Source: Beverwykella pulmonaria (Eukaryota; Ascomycota; Dothideomycetes; Pleosporales; Melanommataceae). From it: 64,000 nucleotides of DNA. The stretch is taken from contig BCHH01000007.1 of NCBI GenBank assembly GCA_001599595.1, forward strand, positions 2,746,719 through 2,810,718, in the 5' to 3' direction. The position numbers and the translations under genes are program-made. Below, one piece after another: positions 32,676 through 42,474 of this stretch. The stretch's first letter is position 1. Each line of letters opens with the position of its first letter. The notes under the pieces are model-generated. The model was not told the origin of the DNA. It did no database searches and worked only from the letters and a program-made list of their open reading frames with translations.

Positions 32676-34133
32676 CTATTGCACTTGATGTAAGTAATTG
32701 GTGAAAGCGATAGTATTAGGTAGACAAACCATTGTGTTCGACCACCTACCACCTCCAGACTCAAACCAACCGAGATGGCCGCCAATTGAAGTTGCACACA
32801 TGACAAGATAGGGATTAGTCTCGATAAGATGGTACGGAACTGCTAAATCTAAGCAGATTGGGTCATCTTTTGCATGAAGCACAAGGACAGGAATCCCAAT
32901 CGCAGCGACTGCATCAACACAAGATGTGTCGCGATAATATGAAGTCTCACATGGATACCCCCATGTGGGGCATTGCACATGTCTGATAAATTTTATTAGT
33001 GCTTGTACGAACTCGTTCAATACTACCTACCTGTCCCATTGCCATAGATATGTGGATTCCCTTGCCTTCTTGACATCGATAGCTGCATTTCGTGATATCA
33101 TCTCGATGTGTCTAGGAGCGGGGATTAACCATGCGTAAATTAGTAACGCACGTGTGATTACTTACCTCTCAAACATCTTTTTAAAAGCCGTTCCAAGTGC
33201 ACGCTGATACATGTGCAAGCCTAGTGTTGAATTGGCCATAATAGTGTTGGTAACGTCCAGGTTCCAGGGGTTCCCAACCAAAACCGCAGCCTCAAGCTCG
33301 CAAGATTCTCCTTCCTCCCCAAGGTAATTACAGAGAAGGTTAGCCCCAATGCTGAAACCGACAGCAAACAATCGCCGGCGAGGCCACTGCCTCCTTGCCC
33401 ATTGGACGAACTGCCGAAGATCCCAAGTTGCTTGCGGGTGGTACATAACAGGCGAGGTGAGCTTAGAATAGGAGCATCCTCTTGCATTCATCACAACAAC
33501 GGAGAAGTCTGCTTCTTTTCCTCCAGTGGTTAGGAGCTCCAGTGAATGGCGAATGTATTTCTCATGAGAACCACCTAGGAATCCGTGAAGGACAATAACA
33601 AGCGGTCGCTTGGGGTCCTGTTTGACAAAGTCGTCCCATTCATTCTCTTCAAAGTGGCTGGTACGCGGCGGCAACGTTCGATCCCGTGGAGACGGTTTGG
33701 CGGGTGGCGGAATGACAAAGTCAATGGCGAACTGCCCAGGATAGAATTCGCTGTCGGACTGCCAGTACTTACGTTTGTAGTGAATGTGGCAGTCCGGACC
33801 CGCCCATCCGATTGCGACCGAGACCGTTTGAACATGACCGTTGAACAGAAATGGGTTCAACCTGACCGGGATAGCAATCTGCTCCACGAGGCCCCGTAAA
33901 CTGAGTTGCCGAGTAGCTGAACGACCTTGTTCAGTGGGGGTTGATCTCCGATCCAGGAGGACAGTCTGAGGCGCAGAGGTCAGACTGACTGATCCAAAGC
34001 CAATGATTCGTCGAAGCCAAGCAATAAGGAATAACTGCTTGGTCCGTAAACTATGGTGAAATGTGATGAGAAGTAAAAAAGCAGCTAACAGGCTTGGGAG
34101 AATGTAAGACTCGCAAAGGATACTAGCAGCCAT
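32676..34133 (-). CDS. Alpha/beta hydrolase of the YheT/EHT1-EEB1 group (acyl ester synthase/esterase)
   Basis: Exons 34133-33166, 33111-33031 and 32982-32676 give 451 residues. An N-terminal hydrophobic helix (about residues 7-25) may anchor it to a membrane. Then come RLNPFLFNGHVQT, the oxyanion motif HGFLGGSH at about 183-190, VVVMNARGCSYSKLTSP, the nucleophile elbow VGFSIGANLL (Ser about 261), the acid loop LHAKDDPI and the catalytic His in GGHLGWFESGG. In yeast, Eht1 and Eeb1 make and hydrolyse medium-chain fatty acid ethyl esters; the role here is inferred from family. The last residues are uncertain: a further intron from 32733 (gtttgt) to about 32690 would give a shorter end (CNRFILF). 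Confidence 0.88.
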
Positions 34134-34183
34134 TATCTAGTCTAAAGAGTTGTATGTAGTTCACAATCAATGGATGGAAGGCT

Positions 34184-34808
34184 TTATAAGCGGCAGAGAG
34201 GATATTTATGAGAAGGCAGAAATACAAGATGCCCCGTTATGCCAAATTTGAGTCCCGAGGATGAAGAGTAATCACGGTAAACAGGCCTGTAAACAGTGTG
34301 GTTGGCGGACGTGGCGCTCAAACCAACTTCAGTCCCGTTGCTCAGGGTGACCTTGCCGTATTCTGCTAGGGTAGCGTATGTTATAGGAACGCCAAAAGGA
34401 AGGCTTTGCGCCTCCACCTGGCTGGTTAGCTTACTGTGGTGATGGTGATGGGGAGGCAACGAGTAAGAGACAGCAACTCTAGCGGCTCTACGCAACAATG
34501 GACGAGAGGCCGCGCTAGGCACCAAGAAAGCAGGCACGTGGCTGCCCGTAGACACTTCTAGAAACCTACTCCTGCGTCCGGACGAACCCAGTATGCTGGT
34601 TTCTGAATGCTGGATGTCTTCAAAGCTTGGAGCTATATTCTTCCTTGATAGAATCTTCATCCCATGGCTCCGAAACTCGTAAGCAAGTCGATAGTCGTGA
34701 AGCAGCAGGGGGCACTGCTAGAGTACTTCCAGATAACGTAAACGAAGCAATCGACATAGACAACTCGACCAAGACTGTTGTAATTTTCTTGCTGTGGAAG
34801 TAAGCCAT
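34184..34808 (-). other. Possible broken gene for a secreted protein
   Basis: The frame from ATG 34808 starts with a basic end and hydrophobic stretch (VLVELSMSIASFTLSGSTLAVP) resembling a signal peptide, but stops at 34620. The adjoining frame 34660-34184 overlaps it and continues with Ser/Ala-rich sequence, a H-H-H-H-H run and N-x-S/T sites (LSNGTEVGLSATSANHT). Either a frameshift or an unseen intron separates them. I recognise no domain. Confidence 0.3.
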
Positions 34809-35498
34809 TGCTGAAGAATAATGAAATATTGATCATAACGTCATAGACTCGCGAGGAAGAGACTTGAGATGCTTAATAATTGGGTTCATCTCGGCACGGG
34901 GTGTTTCTCGCGACGCAGGGATGGAAATTAGTTATATCTGTTTGAATACTAAAAGGAGAAGAAGGCTTTTCGACATAGTGCTCCACTTATTTTTACCTTG
35001 GACATGCATAAGAAGAGACTGCGTTTGACGGGTGTATGATTTTAGCTCTTTGAGTTGAGCGAAATTGAATAGATAACGACTTCAAATAGTGTCGCGGTCG
35101 GTTGGAAACTCAGTCAGTGGACATAAACGCTCAGTGAAGACGATAAATATACAGTAAATCTTAAAGCTGAAGATCATCTGCGACTGAGAATGTCCACGCA
35201 TTTTTAGATATGTTTTGAATGTGGAAATAATCGACACTCTGCATCATTGCAAGGGATGTAGGTGGAGAACGTCCTGGTGTTGCGGGCCAAGTGTGGCAAC
35301 AAACGCATCTCTTTTCCCATTCATGATGGCTTCAAACCCCGCCGACGTCATCGGTATCGCAAATGCCATGTGCCATAAAGCTAATTCCCATGCTTCAATT
35401 TTCCAATTTCCATCTCCCTTGGTGTCTCAATCTCATCTTCTCACTAATTTCAACCCTCAAAACTTCTCACTCCGTTCTATCCCCACGTGAACCTTAAA
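34809..35498. other. Intergenic region
   Basis: AT-rich up to about 35200, then pyrimidine-rich leader of the gene at 35499. No other gene seen. Confidence 0.45.
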
Positions 35499-36042
35499 AT
35501 GTCCTCCCAACCCACCCAATCCGCTGCATACACCACCCCCAGCAACCCATCCTCCAAAACCCCCACCGAAGCAGCCCAAACATCTTCCAACGCACATGAC
35601 ACATCCCCGCTCTCCCGCCCCGTCCCCCAAACACAAGCCTCCGACTCCCAAGCCATCCCATCCTCTCTAGGCCGGGGCATCCATGGCGCACCCGCGGGGG
35701 AAGAATCCGCTGGAAAGACAGAGGAAGATGTAGGGCGCCATAATGAGCTGGATGGCGAACAGATGGCTGCTCCCGGGGAGGGGAAAGTTGCGGATGCGGT
35801 AGCGGGGCGCGGTGGCAATGGCGATGTAGGGGGTGAACAGGTCGATTTGGCGAGTGATTTGGATAAGTAAGTTGAGTTGGGGGAATAGATGGTGAAGGGA
35901 TTACTGCGGGCGCGTGCTAATGTATTTGATGTGCAGGAAGAAGGCTGAGCAGGCTGGTGCGAGGGAGGCGATGAAGGAGAAGAGAGTCCAAGGAGCCAAT
36001 ATGGGTGAGTCGCAGGGTGGTGGGGTGGGGGATATGGTTTAG
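35499..36042 (+). CDS. Small disordered conserved-type protein of unknown function
   Basis: Exons 35499-35866 and 35937-36042 give 157 residues; the 70-bp intron has GTAAGT, a GCTAAT branch site and GCAG. The protein is Ser/Pro/Gln-rich at first, then Gly-rich and acidic (DLASDLDKKKAEQ), and ends with a charged helix (AGAREAMKEKRVQG). A motif SSLGRGIHGAPAGEE near residues 55-69 stands out. The layout resembles small fungal hypothetical proteins with no assigned role. The intron is well supported; a second possible intron after ANMG would give a different last few residues. Confidence 0.6.
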
Positions 36043-36596
36043 GCTGTCTGTGAGATTCTAGGTGTGAATGTGCTCTGGATGGACAATAGCTGTAGAAACC
36101 AGAGGCGGCAATGACGAGGACGGAAGGGTGATGTCTTCTTGGTGGAGTTGTACGATAAGACTCGGATCGGGAGAACGAAACAGCCTTCCTTTTCTTCCAA
36201 GGGTGATGATGTTGGCGATTCTAGCCAGTATCTGAGAAGATCAATCAATTATTGTGAGATCCTGTCGATTGCTAGAACGATAGCCCGTTGAGCCAAACTA
36301 GTAGAGATTGTGTCCCACGTCATCTTCGTTATGTGAATCAGCCCCTCTGAAAACACGCAACGCTTTCCTCTTTACGATTGCTGTTGGAAACGGTACTTGG
36401 CACTTTCTTTCTGAATTCTTACATTGGAGTCCTTTCCGCGGCTGTATGTTTCATTGAGGAGAGGAAGCGTCTCTCAAAAATGCAGGCACTGATCCTGCCT
36501 GGTATTCCTAGGCTGAAATCACGGACGCCAAACCCAAAGCCATCCATCCAAACGCCGTCGCTATGCCCGTGAAGTAGTCGATGTCGAGGAGAGATA
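36043..36596. other. Convergent intergenic region
   Basis: Between two genes that end towards each other. Frames on both strands are shadows or UTR. No repeat seen. Confidence 0.45.
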
Positions 36597-37401
36597 TTAC
36601 TGACTGTCCATGACCACGTCTTCCGGCTGTTCTCTGCTCCCAAGAATAGTCCCAGCCGTGTTGTTTCCCCGCTCTTGGTTTTCAGCGGACGCTGCTGACT
36701 TAGAAGCTCGTTCTCGAGTCTTACGACACCATTCTTGAATGGAATCCACTGATCCACCTTCAATTTTGACGGGTCTGGGGTCCGCGGAGTGTCCTAGAAC
36801 CGTGCCCTGAAATCGTGATTCGACGCCAGTCTTACTGTGCTTCTTCATGAGAGCTGCATATACGTTAGCAATGCTTTGTCTTGGCGTTCTGGGCCAAATG
36901 AAACTCACTACTCAGATAGTCCTCCATTTCAACGGCATCTAGCGCCTCGGTCGCCGTCGGGGGCGGCTTCAGTGTTCCGGCAATCCTGCCAATCTCCTTG
37001 TTGTAGTCGCCTTTGATCCAGTCGATGAACGCATTCACGTCCTCTGTATCCTCTGCGTCCCTCCTCTTGGCTTCCTTCGCACGCGCACCGGTCTCCTCGT
37101 CGTACTCCTCCAGCGGCCTTCGTAGCATCTCCTTCCACATTTCTTCGCTAGCTGTCAGGGTAGGAACCAGAAGGCCGCACTGCTGCATGGCGAGGCGCAC
37201 ATCAGTGATGGTGGGCGTGGGATCATTGTGGCCGATGTAGGCGTTCTGGGCGGAGCGCGACGCGAGAAGTAAAAGGTAGCGCGCAGCGAGATCCACGAGG
37301 GTATCGACGACGGACGTTTTGGCGCTGTGAAAGCCCGCGGCACGCAGAATGTGGAGGACGGCAGGCCGCAGGAGGGAATTGAAGAGGGCGTTGGTGGACA
37401 T
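36597..37401 (-). CDS. Bromo_TP histone-fold protein, TFIID TAF3-like
   Basis: Exons 37401-36909 and 36853-36597 give 249 residues. The first 80 residues form a histone fold of the bromodomain-associated type: FNSLLRPAVLHILRAAGFHSAKTSVVDTLVDLAARYLLLLASRSA, then a loop with DPTPTITDVRLAMQQCG. This fold pairs with TAF10 in TFIID. Next is a charged linker (EEYDEETGARAKEAKRRDAEDTEDV), then FIDWIKGDYNKEIGRIAG and a short Lys/Ser-rich tail. There is no PHD finger, as in other fungal TAF3-like proteins. It is divergently placed, 344 bp from TAF7, another TFIID subunit, which supports the call. Other Bromo_TP proteins (for example Spt7-like) are much longer. Confidence 0.8.
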
Positions 37402-37745
37402 GCTAGTGGATTGGCAGCTATAATGGCGGGCAGAGGTCCTGTGTTTCCGAGTGAAGCTATCGGGGGAGGTAAAAGCGCATTATGCAGCGTTTGTCGAGCA
37501 GCGTAAACCGTTTGCGAAGTGAGTGGAGTTGAATGCTGAGGGTGCTCTTGGACTGACTTGCCTAGTCACTAGACTCTGCCAAGACGGAAAGAGCCGCGCG
37601 ACCGCCGCCCCATGAAGCCTACGACCTTCACTTTGTTCCGTCTTTGTGCCAACAACGCCCACTCTTGGAGCAGGTCAAGAGGATTGACCTAGCTCTAAAA
37701 CACCTCGCTATAGCTGGCGCAGCGAGCTCCACCACCACCACTACG
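37402..37745. promoter_or_regulatory. Shared divergent promoter of the TAF3-like and TAF7 genes
   Basis: 344 bp separate the two start codons. The frame of TAF7 is open upstream but lacks an ATG before 37746. No clear TATA box is visible, as usual for housekeeping genes. Confidence 0.5.
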
Positions 37746-39434
37746 ATGCTAAAGCTAAAGCTCAACCGACCGGCGGCGCCTGCAGATGCGCCTGCGAACG
37801 AAACACCTACTCCTACCAGCACAACAACCCCATCGACGGCACCGAAGCTGAAGTTCAGCCTCAAACCTCCCTCAGCTACCACTGCCTCCACAGACGCGCC
37901 ACCTACCGATGCCCCCAAACCGAAGCGGAAATACACGAAGAAGCCCAAAGGCGACGACAGCAGCCAGCCAAAACCCAAGAAGCGCGCCCGCGAGGAAAAC
38001 GGCGACGATGAACCCCCCGCGCCGAAACGGAAACCAAAGCCAACAGCGAAGAGCCTCGCATATGTCCATGACGACGATCACGACGATGATGTGGTTGCGG
38101 AACCGGTCGCCCCAGCGCCGCAACGCGCTCCCCGCCCAGTACCCGCCCGAACCCAGTCGATGAAGCTCTCCTTCAAGCCCAAAGGCGCGCCAGTGCACAA
38201 AGCGATTCCTCTGCTAAAAGTGAAGGGCGCTGGCAAACCGCCAGTGCGGCCCCCAGGCGTTGGATATGACAGTGAAGCTGAGGAAGCGGAGACGGACCCG
38301 GCCATCGAATCACAATTCGTTCTGCGCATGCAGCCAGGGGAGGACTGCGATCTGCTCAGAAAGTCGATAGAAGAGAAAACGATTGGGAAGAGCATCATGC
38401 AGGGCGGCCCGGGAGTCATCTTCCGATTCTTTGACCGAGAGGGTCGTCGAGCCATGATCTCGATACAAGGGCGATACTATGCAGCGGCGATGGTCGAGTT
38501 GCCCTGCGTTATTGAGTCCATGAAGAGTTGGAATAAGAAGGACTGGGTTAAGACGGCCGACATATGTCAGATGCTCCTGGTACTAGGCCGCGTTCAAAAC
38601 GAAGACGAAGCAAAAAAGTTTCCCCTACCACGCGAGATCAACAATGCAGCCCACCAGTACCCCCACGGTTTAACCCCTCCCATGCACTGGGCCCGTAAGC
38701 GCCGCTTCCGGCCTCGAATCTCATACCATCGTATCGAACAAGTCGAAGAGGAGACTGAGGCTCAGCTCGAAGCCGACCGCCAGGCAGGGCGCACACAGTA
38801 TGAGATCATTGACGCCGACCACTCCGACACTCAAGAGGATTCGTCTGACGATGATGCCGAAGGCGAGGATGAGGAGATATATGACGCCCCGCAATATGTC
38901 GATGTCGGAGGAGAGACGCCTGCTGCCGATGTGGTGGACGAAAGCGACCTTGCGCAGATGCTCGCGGAAGGGCTCATGGAAGACGATGAAGCTGACGGCG
39001 AAGGGGAAGTGGATGCGGAGGGCGACATGGACGATCTCTTTGGCGACGGCACGATGCAGGCAGGGGAAACCAGAGCCACTTCGCACGACGTAGCCATGCA
39101 CGCTCTCGGAGAGATTTCCAATATTGGCACAGAAACAGCAGCCTCAACACCGAATGCGGAGACTGAATCACCAGACGCTGATGACGACGATGATGCAGAG
39201 TCAGACGAAGATGAAGACGTGGACGAGGAGGCAGCCGCCAGGGCTCAGCAGATTGAGGACATAAGAGCTGAAATCCGAGAGTTGGATCAGAACATTGAGA
39301 CGTTTATCGCTCAACGCGATTCTAAAACGAACGTCATCTTGAAAGACAGAATTCAGGCCAAGATTAACAAGCAGTTGGCGGACAAGGAGGTCAACCTGGG
39401 GAAGCTTGCTGCTCTTGGGGTGGAAGGCGATTGA
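37746..39434 (+). CDS. TAF7: TFIID subunit TAF7
   Basis: Single exon, 562 residues from ATG 37746 (MLKLKLNRPAAP). The N-terminal 185 residues are Lys/Pro-rich and disordered. The TAFII55 domain is at about residues 188-285: ESQFVLRMQPGEDCDLLRKSIEEKT, VIFRFFDREGRRAMISIQGRYYAAAMVELPCVIESMKSWNKKDWVKTADICQMLLV. This segment binds TAF1 and regulates its activity in TFIID. HGLTPPMHWARKRRFRPR follows, the usual end of the domain. A long acidic region (DDDAEGEDEE and similar) and a C-terminal coiled coil (AQQIEDIRAEIRELDQNIE) complete it. Length and order fit fungal TAF7. Acts in the nucleus at RNA polymerase II promoters. Confidence 0.95.
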   Translation: MLKLKLNRPAAPADAPANETPTPTSTTTPSTAPKLKFSLKPPSATTASTDAPPTDAPKPKRKYTKKPKGDDSSQPKPKKRAREENGDDEPPAPKRKPKPTAKSLAYVHDDDHDDDVVAEPVAPAPQRAPRPVPARTQSMKLSFKPKGAPVHKAIPLLKVKGAGKPPVRPPGVGYDSEAEEAETDPAIESQFVLRMQPGEDCDLLRKSIEEKTIGKSIMQGGPGVIFRFFDREGRRAMISIQGRYYAAAMVELPCVIESMKSWNKKDWVKTADICQMLLVLGRVQNEDEAKKFPLPREINNAAHQYPHGLTPPMHWARKRRFRPRISYHRIEQVEEETEAQLEADRQAGRTQYEIIDADHSDTQEDSSDDDAEGEDEEIYDAPQYVDVGGETPAADVVDESDLAQMLAEGLMEDDEADGEGEVDAEGDMDDLFGDGTMQAGETRATSHDVAMHALGEISNIGTETAASTPNAETESPDADDDDDAESDEDEDVDEEAAARAQQIEDIRAEIRELDQNIETFIAQRDSKTNVILKDRIQAKINKQLADKEVNLGKLAALGVEGD

Positions 39435-39978
39435 CAGAGGGTGGGAATTCAGGCGAAGGAATTTGCATTCATGTTGGTGCATTGTATTAAAGCTAGCATT
39501 TGTTGGAGTAATGTCTGTAGGATAGGGATAGGGATATCAATATACCAGTACGCGGAGAGCGTACACACCCGACACTTCGCCTCGTCGGTGCAACTACAAT
39601 TCAATGTCGCATTTAGCATCAGAGTTTCCGTGCATGTAAAGTGAGAATGGAATGAACTTTAAAATTCCCGCATTTTTTTCATGCTATCGGCTCTTAGTCT
39701 CTATTCATTTCTGGTGCTTTTCATCAAGTCCCTATTACATGATTGAGGCTCCAAACCCTCAAAATCACAACTCGGGGAGTGGCGTTTTGGCGTCCCCGCA
39801 TTTTCTACTGACATGACCCGCTCATGACCTCACCACCAAAGAGAATTCGAGAGCTCTAACAAAACAACTCCCCTCCATCTCATTCTCAATATCGCAATCC
39901 TTCTAGCAGTACCAAAAGTCTAAACATTACCTTCATACCCAAGATTTCCGTCAATTCCCGTCCCAACCATTTCCCAAA
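39435..39978. other. Intergenic region
   Basis: Three-prime flank of TAF7 and short promoter of the dehydratase gene. No gene or repeat seen. Confidence 0.45.
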
Positions 39979-41070
39979 ATGGCGAACGCATCCACAAAAG
40001 AGTTGCTGGGGAGGGTGTACAAGATGGTCCCACCGATGCTCGAGAGCTTCCACAAAGGTCCACATCTCTCCCCCTTGTTTCCATGCAAAATTGACCTCTA
40101 TGGTAGGCCAATTGGGTCGCGTGGCCGTCATCGGCGGCAGCGAAGACTACACGGGTGCGCCCTACTTCTCCGCCATGGCATCCGCAAAACTAGGCTGCGA
40201 TATGGTAGATCCCCCTCTACATCTTCTCCTCTCTTCTCCACTTCTCTCGTAATAGAATGTTCACGCGTATAAAAGTCCCATGTAATCTGCGAGCCCGGTG
40301 CCGGCGCCGTGATAAAAACATACTCGCCGAACCTAATGGTGCACCCGTATATGCGGCAGTCCAAAAATTTGTCTTCCGCCGAAACGCTCGACACCGTGTC
40401 CGCCGAGGTCATAGCAATGCTGTCCCGCCTCCATGTAATTGTGATCGGCCCGGGTCTTGGGAGAGATAAATTAATGCAGGACACGTGTGCGAGGGTGATT
40501 CAGGAAGCGCGGAAACAGAACATCCCGTTTGTGCTGGACGCGGATGGCTTGTTTCTCGCGCAAACGCGACCCGAGCTCGTTGACGGGTATAAAGAGTGCA
40601 TATTGACGCCGAATGTGGTTGAGTTTGCGAGGTTGGCTAAGGCGAAGGGGGTTAAAGTCGACGAAGGGAAGCCGGAAGACCTCTGCGCCAAACTCGCGAA
40701 TGCTTTTGGCGGCGTGACCATCATCCAGAAGGGCGCAAAGGACTATATTTCGAACGGGAAGACCACATTAGTATCCGAGGGCGAGGGCGGGCTTAAGAGG
40801 TCCGGTGGACAGGGGGACACGTTGACGGGGAGCCTGGCGACGTTGCTGGCGTATAGGAAGGCGTATCATGATAAGATTTGGGAGCATGATGGGGATTTGG
40901 AGCAGGGGGAGACGTTGGCGCTTGCGGCGTTTGGGGGGAGCGCGATCACGAGAGAGTGTAGTCGGTTGGCGTTTAAGGAGAAGGGAAGGAGTTTGCAGGC
41001 TGCGGACTTGACGGAGCATGTTCATCAAGCTTTTCTAAATATTGTGGGGGAGAAGGGGAGTAAGTTGTGA
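39979..41070 (+). CDS. ATP-dependent (S)-NAD(P)H-hydrate dehydratase
   Basis: Exons 39979-40057, 40107-40204 and 40276-41070 give 323 residues. This is the ribokinase-like enzyme that dehydrates damaged NAD(P)HX back to NAD(P)H, a metabolite-repair step. Landmarks in order: [88 protein letters not shown] and the phosphate/catalytic loop [16 protein letters not shown]. The C-terminal helix ends [16 protein letters not shown]. Length matches fungal members. The first donor (gtccac) is weak, but the join restores the conserved [11 protein letters not shown]; no plain mitochondrial signal is seen, so it is likely cytosolic. Confidence 0.92.
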
Positions 41071-41589
41071 AACGGAAATGTGGGAAGAGCGTGACGCAAA
41101 CTAGGGGGAGTGGGTGAATACGAACGGTAACATCATGTGTACAGTATAGAGAAATTAGGTATAGATGGTGTTAAGGAATTATAACAGTAATGTTTTGGAT
41201 ACGTTCCACTACGTACTTCTTGGCAGTAAGTAAACTTGTTACTACATTCGCTGAAATTCCCCACACTGATCAAGCCATCATATCCGAACCCCTCGCCGTC
41301 GGCGTCCCATGCGTTCTACCACTCGCATTTTTGTAGTCATACTGACCAATCTGGCTCTCAAGTACAGTACCTTCATACGCCATCCCGCTAACTGGTGACC
41401 ACAAACAGAGACCCCTAATACACAAGTAGACATACAAATACCAACGAGAGGGCAAGGATATACAACGCTGCGCACCGAGCGGCACATCTTTAACGCCCAC
41501 CCGCTGGAGGCTCGGACCACTTCCACAAATATGCAGATGAGTCCTTCCAAGTAGCTCCCCTTCCCCCTTCCTTCCATCTCCCCGCCCTA
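41071..41589. other. Intergenic region, possibly the ruined 5' part of the oxygenase relic
   Basis: No continuous frame. The N-terminal region of the oxygenase relic should lie here but is not recognisable. Confidence 0.4.
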
Positions 41590-42086
41590 CTAATTGCTTA
41601 GAAATGTCTCAACCTCGTCACCAAAATCCTCCGCGCCCTATGCATGGTCCTCGGCATCCCGTCCACATACTAGGACGACAAGCTCGCAGCCGCAGACCCG
41701 TAACTGCGACTCCTACGATACAAGACCATCCCCAAGTCAACGCTCGAGCAGCCTGACCACTACCGCATAAACCTGCACACCGACTACGGGCTCTGTACGC
41801 TGCTCTTCCATGGCCAAGTCAGCGGACTAGAAGTCGACCGCCACCACGACAGGGAATTCATGCTTGCCACTCTATCAGAGGGACCTGCGTGATGAACATA
41901 GTGGATCTATTGCAGAGCTTATTGAATGATAACTTATACTCGACGAGACATAGGGCCATGCAGTCAAGGTCTGAGCCAGCGGATGATGGTATGTTGTTTG
42001 CAAGGTTCAGCACCGAGTTCTTCGTGCATCCGGATCCGAAGACGATGATTGTGCCGGTTGCCAAGGTGGTCGAGTCTGCGCCGTAA
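41590..42086 (+). pseudogene. 2-oxoglutarate/Fe(II) oxygenase (isopenicillin N synthase-like), broken
   Basis: The plus strand reads LVTKILRALCMVLGIPSTY, a stop, DDKLAAADP, a second stop, LRLLRYKTIPKSTLEQPDH, then INLHTDYGLCTLLF, which holds the H-x-D iron ligands, and VSGLEVDRHH. At about 41888 one base is lost, and the frame continues as MNIVDLLQSLLNDNLYSTRHRAM, where the second iron His lies, and FSTEFFVHPDP, which corresponds to the R-x-S oxoglutarate end and C-terminus. Two stops and a frameshift in a once well-conserved enzyme make it a pseudogene. The parent would have been a plant/fungal-type dioxygenase, often found in secondary metabolism. Confidence 0.85.
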
Positions 42087-42474
42087 GAGCTAGTCAATGC
42101 TGGGGAGTGGCGCATTTTGACAACGAGCAGAAACTATATATACAAGTTGGACGATAGTGAGGATGCTGATGAATAGATTGTAACGGTGAGTGAGAGGAGG
42201 GTGAGCGTTAGTGTAAAGCAGGTTGGGGCTACTGTATAGATAGACTAATGGTGGCTTTGGTGTATAAAGTCAATATGGATAATTGCTGTGCCGAAAGGTG
42301 TGTCCTTTGCACATAAATGGTATTAGGAATGAACTCGAAATGGGACGTAGAAGAAGCATCCAACAATGAATGTTCCATAATTGTAAATGAATGGTGCTAC
42401 TTGCGAGTAAAATCTTTACTAACTGCAATGATCCGTTATATCCCAATACCCTTTAACGCCTTGCAAATGACCCC
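42087..42474. other. Intergenic region
   Basis: Between the oxygenase relic and the 3' end of the DapB gene. No gene seen. Confidence 0.45.

Noticed and set aside
32690..32733. Extra terminal intron in the esterase gene
   Set aside because: Possible, but the catalytic His is already encoded before it, and neither ending is clearly family-like; I kept the simpler model.
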